Shown here one piece after another: positions 22,706 through 35,700 of a stretch of DNA of 64,000 nt (positions are counted from its first letter, which is position 1; each line of letters begins with the position of its first letter). Both the position numbers and the translations under genes were made by a program. The DNA is from Sphagnum magellanicum (lineage: Eukaryota > Streptophyta > Sphagnopsida > Sphagnales > Sphagnaceae): the NCBI GenBank assembly GCA_021904315.1, contig CM038912.1, positions 16,393,061 to 16,457,060 of the forward strand, in the 5' to 3' direction. Under the pieces are notes generated by a model. It was given only the letters and a program-made list of their open reading frames with translations, did no database searches and was not told the DNA's origin.

Positions 22706-25258
22706 AATTACCTTGCTTCATGTGTAAATATTGGGAAAGTGATATTGGGCACCAGAACCCCTTATTTGTGCCCAACTAGGGACAAAATCTGTAATAGGGG
22801 TTCATCAACTCCAAACAAAAATAACAAAGACTAAATAGGATTTTGCATTTTTTTGGGGTGAAATCCTAGTTTGATCCCCAATCTCCTTGTTTTATTATTT
22901 GTGTGAAGGACTGACTTTCACAAGAAACACACAAACCCCCTTGCAAGTGTGTGACCTTTTGTGCTTGTCAAAAAAGGTCGTACGAGAGGGAGTTGTGAAA
23001 CTAATGGTTCTAGAGAGATAAGCTTGTTGTTTTAAATGCAAGAACTCATAAAAACAAGTTCCAATGGAGGGCATGAATAGCTCATGGAGTTGCAATGAGG
23101 GTGTGAACAACTTGTTAGTTGCACAACTTTTTGGATAGCTCAAAAGTGAAACTATTGTTGTTTTTTTAAATGTAACCACAATTTCCATTCTTGCAATGCC
23201 CCCCTTCCCCCCATTGGACTTCTTCTTTGTGTGCTCTTTAGATGATTAATTATTCCTTGATTTTGAGCTTCTCATGCTACTTTTGACCATCATCATGTTT
23301 CTTTTTCATTGTCCTCCTTTCTTTGACAAATTACACACATATAGGAGAGAGCTCTTGCACATTGCATCATTCATGGAATCGTATGCATGTTAAGGTTCAT
23401 CTCACACAACAACATTCACAAAGTGGTTAAGCTATCTAAGCTTTGTTGCTTGTTGTATTGTGATATAAAAGCCTTGTCAAGTCAATTTCCCTTCTCTATG
23501 AATTTTTAGGTGCATGCGACACAATATAGAATGTCTACATGCATAGAAGGCTACTATTTCTCTACCATTAAAATCATTCAACTCTTCATTTAATGAATCA
23601 CTTCTAATCCTTGCATTCCTAACTTCCTTACATATATAATTCCTAGGAAACAACAAAATCTACCTTCTACTTAGCAATAGAGATGATGTGAGGTTTAGAT
23701 CGCAATCTCACCAAGGAAGACCGGGAAAAAGCTTCTTCAACCATTCCTTGTGAAGTCCCTAGTTGATTTCCAATTTCAGATTTTGGTCCTTGATTGGGGT
23801 GACTTTCAAGATACCCAAAAAGTGAAGATGAAATCAAAATTAAGGGATTAAATTGGGGACAACTTTAAAATATATATTTAATAATAAACTTGTTTTGGAG
23901 AATGAGTACTTGAATGTTTTAAAGTATGATGAAAGAAAATAAGAAAGGATTTGAAGGTGCAAAATAATTTCCAATGAAAATTTATGTATTCTAAAAAAAA
24001 TCAATACAAATTTTAACTTTTTGCTTTAGATTCATTCTTCAATTTTAATCTTGGAATAATGCATCACAATTTTTCTAGATTCATCTTCTAATCAATGGGT
24101 ATTAAGATAAGGTAGGATAATCAAAGCAACAAAATATTTCAACCAAAACAAAGATCAATCAAATGATATTTACAAATAATAAACAACATAATCAAGGGAA
24201 CATAACATTTCAATCAAACCAAAAATCAATCCAAAGGTACTAACATTATGCAAGACCATTTGCAACCAAGTTCTTTAGCCAAATCCAAAATATATCAAGG
24301 GTATAACATAGGCAAAACAACAAAAGCAACAAAACATTTCAATAAGATCAAACATTGATCAAAACACATAAAATTAATTAAGCAAGACAATCAAAGTATC
24401 AAAACATTTTAACCAGCAAAAACCTGTAAAAGGGTATCAAATTTAGAAAAGAAAATCAAAACCACAAAACAATTGAACCAAAGCAAAGCTTGTTGCCACT
24501 TTTCTATTATTTGGATAGCCCTAAACCCAAAACTAAATTTGAACAACTCGAAACCCAAAACTAAAAATTAGTTGACAAAATTTTCCCCAAAAAAAATTCT
24601 CAAAGTTTTGGAATTTTTTTCTTATAAACAAAAGGAATGTGTGACAATATTCTTGTTTATTTTTTTTGTTTTTTTGCCAAGTTGCAAAATTTCACCACAA
24701 GAAAAAAAACAGTGTAAATTGTGTCATGAATATTATAGTAGTACATGAGCAACTTCATCGTAGGTACGTTAAATAATTAACTAAATTTGAAGATTTTGTG
24801 TCAAAAAAAGATTCGTATGTATTCAAAAATATTTTATATTTTCCTTAGAAAAAAACATAAATTTGAAAATTCCAACATTCTTACAAATAATATAATTAAT
24901 GTTGAAGCAACTACCAAGGTTTATTGTAAATTATATTTTGATTACAAGAAGTGATTTTTGTTTGTCAACAACATTTTGAGATTTTTGTAACCTAGAATTG
25001 AGAAATTTAAAGTGCGAATTTTATGGGAATTTTTTTTTCCTAGTTTAAAATCAACTAAAATTTCCATTTTTCAAGAAAAAGATTCCAATTTGTATATATT
25101 AAAAAATTGCAAAAAAAAAAAAGATTCCAAGAATTGTTTGTTTTCTTTTAATTTATTTTTTGATGTTGCATCAATTACAAGTATCTTAAAAACCATTAGG
25201 GTTGCACACTACTAATGACATTTAACTATGTGGTTGTGTGTTTGGGGAATGGATGTTT

Positions 25259-25814
25259 TTAATTATTATTTATATTTGTGTGGAAATACAACCACAATTC
25301 TTGGACAATGTAGATAAATTGTTTTAGGTTGAATCCAACTACTATATCAATTGTATATGCTATTGTAAAAAGCCCACAAGATGAACCATTTGGTTGTTGC
25401 ATGACATTTGCATATGTATATAACAAATGTTTGACATTAATTATTTTAATTCTTAATTGTATGGTATCATCTTGTAATTTTTTCATTGTCAATGTGTTTG
25501 AATCATATATTGTGCAATGTAAGTATAGTGTGGATGCGTGTATTTGGACTAAAATCTAATCGCTTTTGTTTATGAAAAGGCGTTGTAAACATTTTGATAA
25601 GTATCTATGTATGATTTTCATGGTTACGTATGTGTGTTGTTTGTATCCTAATGGTTGTAGTTTTTTTAACATATAACATTTGCATCATTGTTGCCATATG
25701 TTGGTCATTCAACCATCTTAAAGGATTTAGGAGGATGTTTTCATCATTTATGGTTAATTGAAATTTTTTGTGCCAATAGTCAATAATATCGTTATCTAGA
25801 TCTTCTTTTATCAT
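25259..25814 (-). pseudogene. Ulp1-like (C48) cysteine protease domain, broken
   Basis: From 25814 the minus strand reads DENILLNPLRWLNDQHMATM, matching the I..l.WLnD.hi substrate-groove region of Ulp1/C48 proteases. Then follow IYDSNTLT near 25520-25495 and QQPNGSSCGLFTIAYTIDI (about 25410-25350), which holds the catalytic Gln and Cys in the standard Q..g.sCG.fa.a context. The histidine part (HW) is not recognisable and stops interrupt the middle. These domains occur as extra ORFs in many plant DNA transposons. The domain follows the helicase end in the same orientation. Confidence 0.7.
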
Positions 25815-25959
25815 GATTATTTTTTTTTGTTGTCAGATCTCAATGTGCAATGTTTTTGTTTTTGTTTTTGTTTAATTATATCATGTTTTGAAATAGGTGT
25901 TACCATTTATATTGATCCTTTTTTAAATTTAGATTTTTTCACATCTTATATACTGATAT

Positions 25960-26907
25960 TGTCGCAACCCTAGCCTTGGCTCGCGACCAAGGCAAGGGGG
26001 TTGAAAGGTTGCGGGCCTATAAGTAGACCCGGGAGTCATATCCCATGCTCCCGGGAGTGCAAAGAGTGTGAGGGAGTGAACCCTCACACTCCCAAGTGAA
26101 CTCCCATGTTGGGAGTTGGTGAAAGTTGGAGTCCCAAAAGGACTCCCGGAACTTCAAAGAGCGTTTTGAGGGGTCAAAACTCCATGGCTTGTTGCGCTCT
26201 TTATGTCAATGGAAAGGTCTTGAAGTGTAGATGTCCAAAATGGGCTCGCATTGCTCATTTGGACATCTGAAACACAAGTTATGGCCAAAAGAAGGCCCGG
26301 GAGTCGAACTCCCGGGAGTCCGCTAGTTTGGACTCTCGACCACTAAAAGTCGGGAATCGACCCGAAATACTTGGCTGCAGAAAACGTGCGACATACCGTT
26401 GGAAAGGTCTCGACGAGACCTACAACTTTGCTTTAGACGGCGAGTCGATCGGAGGTCTGCTCCGAAAGTTATGAAGCCTCAAAGTCGTGGGAGTCCCGAA
26501 AATGCGCGATTTCGGGACTCCCACGCGGGAGTCCCGGGAGTCCTGGGACAAAATGGCCATTTGGATGCCACCCCCGTGACGAGTCACAGAGTATACTATA
26601 AGGGAGAAGGTGGTGGCTTCCCTCAAGGTCCGGGCCGTGGTGAGTCTTGTGTGTTCGTGTTGCCCGTGGCTTGTCCCAACACCAAAGGGATCCAGAATGA
26701 GTTCTAACCATTTTGTGTGGTTTCATGCAGGCCCGTGTGAGTGAGTAAGCTTGTCAATTCTTCCTAGTCTTTCCCGAGACTTCTAGCACGCCCCTCTCAC
26801 CCCCTCTAGTGCTGAAAGTCAGGATTGTGCTCCAAGTTTCAACTCCTTCCACATTACCGCATACTTGGACCCTCAAGTGGGTCTACGAGGAACTTGGGAG
26901 CGCGACA
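25960..26907. mobile_element. Solo LTR, 948 bp
   Basis: The segment begins TGTCGC and ends GCGACA, a perfect 6-bp inverted terminal repeat with the canonical TG...CA of LTRs. It is flanked by GATAT (25955-25959) and AATAT (26908-26912), a 5-bp target duplication with one mismatch. Its GC content is much higher than that of its surroundings, with many GGGAGTC and CCCGGGAG motifs in both orientations. A TATA-like ACTATAAGGG lies near 26593. No retrotransposon coding region is attached, so recombination between two LTRs probably removed the internal part. It is nested in the Helitron-like element and is therefore younger. ORFs at 26399-26707 and overlapping minus frames are incidental. Confidence 0.85.
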
Positions 26908-26918
26908 AATATCTCATA

Positions 26919-27781
26919 TAATTATTAATCCATTTATGGAACGTAAACATGATAATGTTACGTATATATTATGCATATTAAGTCAAACATTATTGAGTGA
27001 TTGGCAAAGGCCTATGATCAAGTGGTCAAATTTTTGTCCTTGTGTTTTGAAGTTTATTAAACAGAAAGCTAATGCAAGTGGTAATTGAAATCTATTGATT
27101 GTGAAGTTCTTGGATGTGTTTGTTCAAATATTTGATGGTGATATTGGGAGCTTCTTGATATGGGTGTTATTGAAATGACATTTGTAGGGAGTCCATCAAG
27201 TGATGTTTTGTAAATTTACGTGTTTGTTTATGAATTAATTGAAATTGACTAAAACATTTGATGTAATTGATTTTTTTGTTGACAAGTATTGGTTTTGGAT
27301 TTTTTTTTTGTTACAATCACTTTCCTTCCTTTTTAAATTATAAACAAAGGCACGAAATATTGAGTTTTAATGGACATTATTTGCTTTATAATGTTTTTGA
27401 CGTCATTGCATATTGGGCTTTTTTTAATGTGTTAATTGCAACAATAACATAACATTTTTGTTTCAACATTATTGAATGGATATCCATCATGTAATGGTTT
27501 GTGGCATTTCATAACTTGTTTCAAGGTACTATGAAGGTTACTACCTTCCTAGGATCATCAATTAAGTTGACATTTAAATTAGATGGAAAACATGTTTTTA
27601 ATATTTCAAAATTTAATTTTAGAATATTTTTGGTTCTTAGGTTTTCTAGAAGTTTAGCATATTGTGTGTTTTTGCTTTGTTTCATTTGTTCCATGAATAT
27701 GACATTGTTTGGTTGAATGTAATTCTCCCAAAGATTTCCTATGACCTTTTTTTGAGTTGATTTTATAAATGAAAAAATCAA
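26919..27781 (-). pseudogene. Pif1-type helicase of the Helitron, broken
   Basis: At 27781-27521 the minus strand reads YAKLLENLRTKNILKLNFEI, then DDPRKVVTFIVP, the region after the core motifs in Pif1-type helicases of Helitrons. Near 27200-27150 is GLPTNVISITPISR. At 27113-26919 come INRFQLPLALAFC, FKTQGQKFDHL and then YVTLSCLRSINGLII, matching the C-terminal family pattern of ..f.PL.lA....i.KsQGQtfd.v...yVAlSRv.s..GL.i. (motifs V and VI). In the last motif the expected SR is SC, so the arginine needed for ATP hydrolysis is lost. Stops break the frame at several points. Confidence 0.75.
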
Positions 27782-28551
27782 TTGGACTTGTGTTGAATAT
27801 AGTGGTGTGTCATTTTATTAGTGGAAATTGTAAAAAAATTCCCATGAACATTATATTGATTCCTCCAAATGGCAAAATGTTACATTTTTATCTATGTATT
27901 TTTATATGCATCATGGTAAGTAATATACAACCTATCATTGATATTTCGTCAATTATGACGAATTAGATTTTTGGCCATATCTCCATTATTGAAGCAGGTT
28001 GTTTACATTGGTGCGTTTGTCAATTGATAATCCTAATAAAGCATGGATTGTTGTCTTGTTTATTAATAAGGTTGCATTTGTAATGTATGTCATAACTTTT
28101 TGTTTTTATTTGTTTTGTATACTTAGAAAATAGTTTTGGATTACTTTAATCATTTGAGTTTTTCCAATACTCATATCTCCTCTTACATATTGCAATAGTT
28201 ACTTATTTAATGTGCTTTCAATGAAGTTTTCAAATAAAGTAGTTTGTAGATTTTTTAATTTATATTTTTTCCTTTATCATTTTCTAATTTAACAATGTTG
28301 GATTAGCATTTTTTTCATTGATGAAGCTTGTATTTTTATATCATATTTGATATCATATGAGTCAATGCCATTAAACAAAAATGAAGTATTTTAGGATGTG
28401 AATTTTGATTCATATTTGTTATATCCTTGTCTTCTATGAGTATGGATGCAAATATTTTGGTGTTGTTGTATCAATATTTGGTATTCAAGTGCCTATTTTA
28501 GTTTTTGATTCCATTGTTTGATAAGTTTTTTATGTTCAATGATGATGATTT

Positions 28552-29736
28552 TCATTGATTAAAGGTTGGAAGGACCCATACATGTGCATAACGTTTTTTA
28601 TGCATTTCCATGATTTGTTTTATCACACATGTTAAATTATATATGTGTTGACTACATGTGTTCATTAGTTTATAAATGTCATTTTTGAATAATTCTAGAA
28701 AGGTTTTATTTTTAGTATCATGGGGCCTTGTGGTGCAAGGATGCATGTGATCAAGATCTTTCCACCATTGTTGAGCTTTATATTATCAATTTTTGTGTAA
28801 TTATATAATATTAATATATGATCATATTTTTCCAAAAACAATCATCGTCATGTAACAATTGTATTAGTGTGTTGGGATCCAAAGAATTGTTAAGCCACAA
28901 CAATGCATGTAAACTGCCATTTTTTTGTAATTTCATAACGGCCATAATGGGCTTTTATGTGAGCAAACATTCAAATGTTATTATTTGAATTTTTTTTGTG
29001 TCTTTCAATTGTATCATGTATTTGAAAATGGCATTGACAATGGCATATACAAATCTAGCTCAAGAACTTTTGGATTTATCATTACATCCTTGCACTATTC
29101 ATTTTTGGTCATCATGTTTGTGTCATAGAATAAGTCAAGATTTATGTATTGACCACTTAAAACTACTAATAATGGATGATGAATGAATGCAAGATTTAGA
29201 GCACAAAAAATAAACCTAATGTTCCCATGAAGTTTATCAAACTAAAAAATTGGTCTTTTTGTGTTGCACGGCTACTTCCAAATGCCATGACATATTTACT
29301 ATAAACTATTAAATGTCATAATAAACTACAAATTCTTCTTTTTGGAATTTATGTTTTATGGATTATTAATGATGTTGCCAAAGTCTACTATTTATATTTT
29401 AAATTGATAAGTTGTTTTTCATTTGTGTTTGATGATTGTTAATTTAGCCCCAATACATTTTTGTTTTTGTAGTATTATGTTAAATATAAAGAATGGAGAT
29501 AAATTATGTTTTGAAAATGGATAATGATTTTCTTCCAAATTCCTCAAATGTTTCACATGAATTTGTAATGATACTTTCATGGGTCTATTGTTCATTTCAA
29601 AGGCATCAATTCTAGAAGGAAATAATGTAGGAAACATGCATGTTATGAGATTTGGGTTGTATTCAATGACCATTATGTTATGATGATTGTAAGAGAAATA
29701 TTTGTTATGCTGTAAGTTTTGGAATGCGTTGCTCAT
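28552..29736 (-). pseudogene. Helitron Rep N-terminal region (Helitron_like_N / DUF6570-like), broken
   Basis: The frame at 29736-29419 reads EYNPNLITCMFPTLFPSRID, then a basic HVKHLRNLEENHYPF and FFIFNIILQ, matching the family pattern of FPTLFPyGigGfe...HvkhLLnl...rF..h..Fif..fni.qr. Near 29180-29000 the minus strand reads VLSGQYINLDLFYDTNM, as in the iNp...sGq.inlD....mp block, here with stop codons. The frame at 28746-28552 reads NTCSQHIYNLTC, resembling the H/C cluster N.C..H.H..tC. Each part alone is weak, but order and spacing support one degenerate protein. Confidence 0.7.
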
Positions 29737-32700
29737 TTTTTTCTTGTTGATTTTGGTCTATTCCATTGAAATCTATTAAACCTGGCGTTTTTATGACATG
29801 TTCAAATCATTGACATTAATGGGTGAACAACAAGTGATGAACAATGAGTGGATGCCTAGTGAGGAAGCTCAAGGGATCAAGAAAAAATCCTTGGAACATA
29901 TTTCATGCCACATCAACAAATATTATTGGAATTTTTTCATGCCACATGGATTTAATGTGTCTTCCATGCCGTGTGGATTGTGATATGGCAAAATATTTCA
30001 TGATGAGGCCTGAAATACTTTTCCATGTGGAAAAAGGTCTAACAAGAAGAGACCAACTACTATTTTAATCATTGTATTTATTTGTTCAAATGGTGTTTTT
30101 GGTTTGTAACATTAAAGTAGGAGGTATTGAAGAATGGAAATGCTAGATGGACTTAGAGATTTAAGACAAATGGAATTGATCACAAATGTAGCAAAAAGGT
30201 TCACAATATCACCAAATCTTGTTGTAGAACCTGAATGCGCCACCTTTGAAACATTCACCACAATTGAAACAATTTAGCTTTGCTAAAAATGATGGAATAA
30301 CATAGTTTAGAATTGAATTTCTTGACCAAATAATACTCAATTAGTTCTTTTAATATAGTCCTTTGAACTTCTTTACTTATTTCAGTAATGTGAATTGTAT
30401 TTTATACAAATATTCAAATGAGATAGGCACAAGAAAATTGTTGTAAATGTCACCTTATTATCATATCATTTGTTTTCACATGCTTTAACTTGCACCCACA
30501 AAAGTTAAACCTTGTCCCAATTCTAGGTGGGGTAATGAATGAATTGTTCAATCTATCCACAATACATTATGTTCTCTAGGATATGATATGTGCTTACATT
30601 GCACCCATGCTTTGCATTCACCCAAATAAGTTGTTAATCTTATGACAAAGTATATGCAAGAGGAACTTGAGGTAGTTTCCAACTATCACATCATAATGTT
30701 TGTGGCTAGAAAGTATGTTGTAGATTCATCCATAACCCATGGCTAGACATTTACATGCGACAAAATAGTCATAGGGATGAATAATTTATTGGTCTTTTAG
30801 TTGTTGGTATGTTGTGTAAATTTGGACACTAAAGGTCGTCTCACCTTTTTGCCACAAGTTATAAGCCAACTACTTGCATCTGCAAGCTTGATGAGATTAT
30901 GTGTGTAAATAATAGGCATTTGGTAATTGTTTGTAGTAGAAGGCTAACCTCTAGATTTAGACTTTGAAGGTTGTTCCTATGTTTAGAGTTGAAAAAGAAC
31001 CCAACATTTTCCAAACACGATACCTCTTTCTAAATCAAGTTGACACCTTACTGGATCGGCCATGCAATTGAAACTTGTAGCTTAGCAATAGTGAACTTTC
31101 ATGCAAACCCACCTAGACAACAACTTAAGTCATCAAAACAAAACTAGTGCTTATGATGATTTAGAACTCCACTTTGAAATGAAACCTAAAAACCAAAACA
31201 ACATGGAGTTGGAATCCCACTCGTCATTTTGTGTATTGATCTTTGTTGCACATTTGACATTTATATTTGTTTACATTATAAAATATTTGATTGTAGAACT
31301 AGGTGGGCACTAATCAATATGCCATAGGCCATTCCCACATGCAATCTTTATCACCTTTACCCCATTTCGAAAACTATTAGAAACATATTATGTGAACTAC
31401 ATGGCCATTGATGGATGTGCAGATCATTGACACTATTGGGTTGACTTGGGGGAATGGCTACACATGGACAAAGAAATTGACACATTCAGCTTATGCAAAT
31501 CATCATCTACTTTTGAAGAACAATTAACACTACATTTGGCTAAGCCAAACACCTCAAGGTGAAAAATCCTTGTTATGAATGATGACCCAGAAGGGTGAAA
31601 ACACATTAAGCTCCCCCAAAATTGTATCACACATATAATCTTTTTGCAATTAAATTTTTGGTAATATATGGACATCACATCTTGGATTATTTTTTCTTTT
31701 AAGTATATTTGATTAGATTTAGACTTCATCTAATCAATTATTTTGAAAAATTCAACAAACATTGAAGAATTTGAACGTATGTAGTATATTCATGACAAAA
31801 TAATACATGTCACAAAAGTTTCAAAATTTGAATAAATACTTCAAAACTAGGGTTGTGAATGGAATTCTTGGGTGAATTTTTTTATGGTGTATGATATTGA
31901 TATAAATCAATTAAATCTAGGAAAAAAATTTAAATTAAAGTTTTTGGATGAAATTCCATTCAAAAAATGTGTTTTTTTGCATTTGTTTAGTAGTGATTGC
32001 ATAATATTTTGTTTTTAGGAACAACATCACTACCATATCAAAGAGGAGGAGATTTTATAGATAGGCATTGCATTATTTTTTTCTTTTGTTTGGTAATGTT
32101 TCATGAATCATAAACATGAAGCCTTATGGCCATCGAAAAACTATAAGTTATATATTCTATGTACATTGATTTTATCCAATCCTCTTCATTTTATTGTTGG
32201 ATCAAAATTAATTTTGACTCAAAATGAACTCTGAGTTCAAAAATGTTATTGTGCAAATTCTAAAGTTTTTAATTTGTGTTTAGGATAACCAAAGGATGGC
32301 ATCAAGATTTTAATTTATTGCGCACTTTAATACTTGTTATACATGACCTTTTTTGAATGAAAGTGGCTCACCTTTAGTGTGCTTTCACCCAAATGCATAA
32401 TTTGCAATAACTATCACAAGCTTGGTAGGATCCTTCAACACATGGGCCTTCCTTAATAGTAATTCTTCTTGACTAAAAGACCATGACTAAATGGATCATT
32501 GCATAAGTAATCTTGATATAATGTGAACTATTTAAAAGCCCAAACATAGTTGTTGCATGTCGATGTGTATAAGGAGGTGTCATGTTTTCTTTATTGTTAC
32601 AACTAAATGTTATGCATAATTTTAACAAGATTGCAAATTAACTTGTCTACCCACTTGACATCATTGTAAATGAAAGCAAAACAAAATTAACTTAGAAGTG

Positions 32701-35700
32701 GATTGATTAAAAAAATGAAAAAAAACTAGTGTACATAATCTACAAAAGAAAATTTTACATGAACCATGAAACCCCCTCACTATTTAACACAAAAATGCTA
32801 GAAGCTAAGTTAGTTGCCAAGCTTATGAATTCCAATTTCACACACAAAGCTGGATGAAAACCACCAATAATAAGTCATTGCATATCAAATGTTCTTTTCT
32901 TCTAAAGACTTGGCATTTTAATTAGTATTCGTAACAAAGGGCCTTGTTTTGATATTGTAATTTATGTTTAATTAGTTGTTTGGCATGTTTTTTGAGTGAT
33001 TAAGTCCAATAGAACAAACATGTACACTTTTTGTCAATTGTCCTAACATTAACATCCCCATAACTGTAAATGATTCTAATAACATTCTAATTTGCTTACG
33101 CATTGTTTACCATGAATCCTTTGAAATTTGGTTGGGGAAACCCTTGTTTGACCATTGTGTTGTTTAACTTTGTCCACATGATCTATTGTGTTTTGGTGTC
33201 TTCACATTGCATGTCACAAATTGCAATTGTCATGATTTGGCAATATGTTAGATCATATATTACATGGCAAACTATTTTTGTTTAACTGACAATGTGCTTG
33301 ACATGGTCAAACATAATCCAAATATTCTCCAAATCTCCCCCATGTTGATTTGTGCAACTAGGCACGTTCCATTCCCAACCCCATCAATTGATATCTTAAA
33401 GATGAAAATTACCTTCTAACTAAAAATTAGCTATGGAAAACAACATTTAAAAATATAACTATAAAGATTCATGGACTTCAATTCAAGGATGTTATCAATG
33501 TAGCCTCCCCCTACATGATGTTTGAAGTAAGCAAAAAAATTATGAAAATTTGGAAAATTCAATTCAACAAACTTGTATTGGATGTATTCAAGAATTGTTC
33601 ACCCTTTAAAAGTTTGATGTTGTCGTTGTTGTTGTCATTGAACAAATGTTTTTCCAAGAAATATTTGTTCATGTTTTTAAGGAAATTCCTACTATTTTTG
33701 CATTCAGTTTTTGGTTAACCTCATCTTTGATCAACATTTTAGTCTCTTCCATAACCTCTTTACACTTACCATATGTAATAAGGTGGAGATGCACACCAAG
33801 GTGAATCATTGCTCTTGAAATGGATTGGAGTCTATGGAAAGCATAATAAATTTGACATTATAGAGTGGGAGGGAATTGTAGAATTTTCATTCGAGCAAAG
33901 AAGTAGGAGGGCCTAACACGATTTGCCCTTTGATTAGAATGTGCACCAATTCTGGGCAGTTTAGATAGTCTTGTCACAAGCACCCAAACAAGAAGCAATT
34001 GTGGTCATTATGCACACAACACAAGTGACCCAAGCAGTAAACTTCATGAAATTCAAGCCAAAACTATTATTGAGATTGGTTGTGATCACCTTCGACTAAG
34101 CATAATCATTTTATTTTCTATCCATACCTTACATTTGTGATGAATAATGATGTTTTGGGATAGGGGAGGCATCTTAAACAAAATATCTATGTTGAATGTC
34201 ATTAGCAAGAAAGAGACACTACAAATAATAATCCCATTGTAGTCCAATTTTTACAACTTGTTAGAAGTATGTCAAGTTAACGACATTGTGCAAAGGTAAT
34301 TAACTATCGATTGAACACTTATGATTGACATGGAGGAGTGCAATGTGGGTCGAGACAATGTTGGCTACAAAGGAGTTGATAGACCATGGCCTTGAATGAT
34401 GTTGTACTCTACAATTGGGGTAGTGCAACTCTTCTCTTGAAGATGTATCGAACAAATTGATGAACATGAATGATGGAAGAACCTTTAAAATTTGCAAATC
34501 AATATCAATATATTTAGTTTCTTATTTTGTATTTTTGTTCAAGATTATTGCTTTGACCACAAATGCACCAATTCCTAACATCAAAATGGTTTCCTACAAT
34601 TGAGTAGGCATGTTCTCATCAATGACCTTGTATTGTCTAGAGCTCACCACCCATTGCTTTCCTTATGCTGTAGTAATTGGAATCCAGTACACTGAGATTG
34701 AAACCTTGTTGTTCGCATCATATGTTACATCTTTGTAGATATGTAGAAAACTTGGTTGGAACCCAAACATAACACACAAGCATTGTTCAAAGTTGATGTT
34801 GTCCCAAACTCATCTACCAAGGTTAATTCGAGTCATTTTTCAACAAAAAAAGTGGCCATCTTTTCAACCTTCTTGTTAGAGTCCAAATGAGTTATAGGGA
34901 AGACTTAAGAAATTTTACATAGTTGGAAACATAAAACATTATGGAGTAGAATGCAAGCTATTATGAAGCCTATGGTTGACAAACAATGAATTTGGGGAAA
35001 ACCAATGAGTAGGAAAATCAAAGTTGGAACTAAATGTATACTTGTAATACAACCTTTAAAAGAATTGTTGAGTATTAATCGAAAGACAATTTATTCATGA
35101 CCTAAAAAAGAAAAAAAAAGTGAAGCTATTGATTTATTTCAAATTTAGGTTTCAAGAAAATCTTGTAGAAGAATATGCCATGGGAAAATAAATTTGGTTG
35201 TTGCACCAATTGGTAAATAATTATTATCTAGAAAACGTTGAAAGAAGGACCACAATATAGATGATCAATGCCTGAGTGTAGGTAATTAATGCATTAAAAA
35301 CAATTATAATGTTATTGGGTTTGAAGAGTTGTTTATGGGTTCATAATGTTCATTGTGTTGGGTATGGATAATCCTTTTGGGCTAAAGTACATTAATGGGG
35401 AAAACCTCCAAAGTGCTAGCAAATCTATAAAGAAAATTAGGTGGATAAAACCTGACAATAAGTAATTTTTGGAGTTCATTTCATGAGAGTGGGTTCACAC
35501 AATTATTAAGCCCCCATTCATGGTGGAAGTAACTTAACAACTAAGGTTCTAGTCCTTGTAAACTTAAATGAAACAAGCAAGAAAATGAATTTAATTAAAG
35601 ATACAATCCATTGGGAGAAATATACCATCCATTGATATATTTTTGAAAGTATATGTAGTGCATAGATATAAATGTGAACTAAATTAAAAATATGAACTAT

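Larger units (their letters stand above)
21534..25258. other. Unassigned DNA with dispersed repeats
   Basis: No gene is recognised. A direct repeat of CCCAATAAGCCAAGATTA occurs near 21686 and 21711. From about 23880 to 25250 the DNA is strongly A-rich. Open frames such as 22895-23188 (minus) show no known domain. Confidence 0.4.
25259..29736 (-). mobile_element. Eroded Helitron-like element with linked Ulp1 protease, interrupted by a solo LTR
   Basis: Reading the minus strand from 29736 downwards, pieces of one replication-type transposon appear in the correct order: the Helitron N-terminal FPTLFP region, an SGQxINLD segment, a C/H-rich LTC segment, Pif1-type helicase parts, and finally a C48 protease. 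Stops and frameshifts are spread through all parts. The solo LTR at 25960-26907 lies between the last helicase motif and the protease. I could not find the 5'-TC and 3' hairpin-CTRR Helitron termini by eye, so the outer limits are those of recognisable coding parts only. An alternative is that the protease belongs to another element that landed beside the helicase. Confidence 0.75.

Noticed and set aside
26296..26325. GGAGTCGAACTCCCGG, like a tRNA T-arm in an inverted orientation
   Set aside because: No acceptor, D or anticodon arms at proper spacing; it is one of many GGGAGTC inverted repeats in the LTR.
26399..26726. Open frames on both strands in the GC-rich island
   Set aside because: They lie inside the solo LTR and are explained by its GC-rich composition; no retroelement protein motif is seen.
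26296..26900. Possible CRISPR-like or prokaryotic repeat structure from repeated GGGAGTC
   Set aside because: Repeats are irregular, in both orientations and without constant spacers; the locus is a plant LTR.
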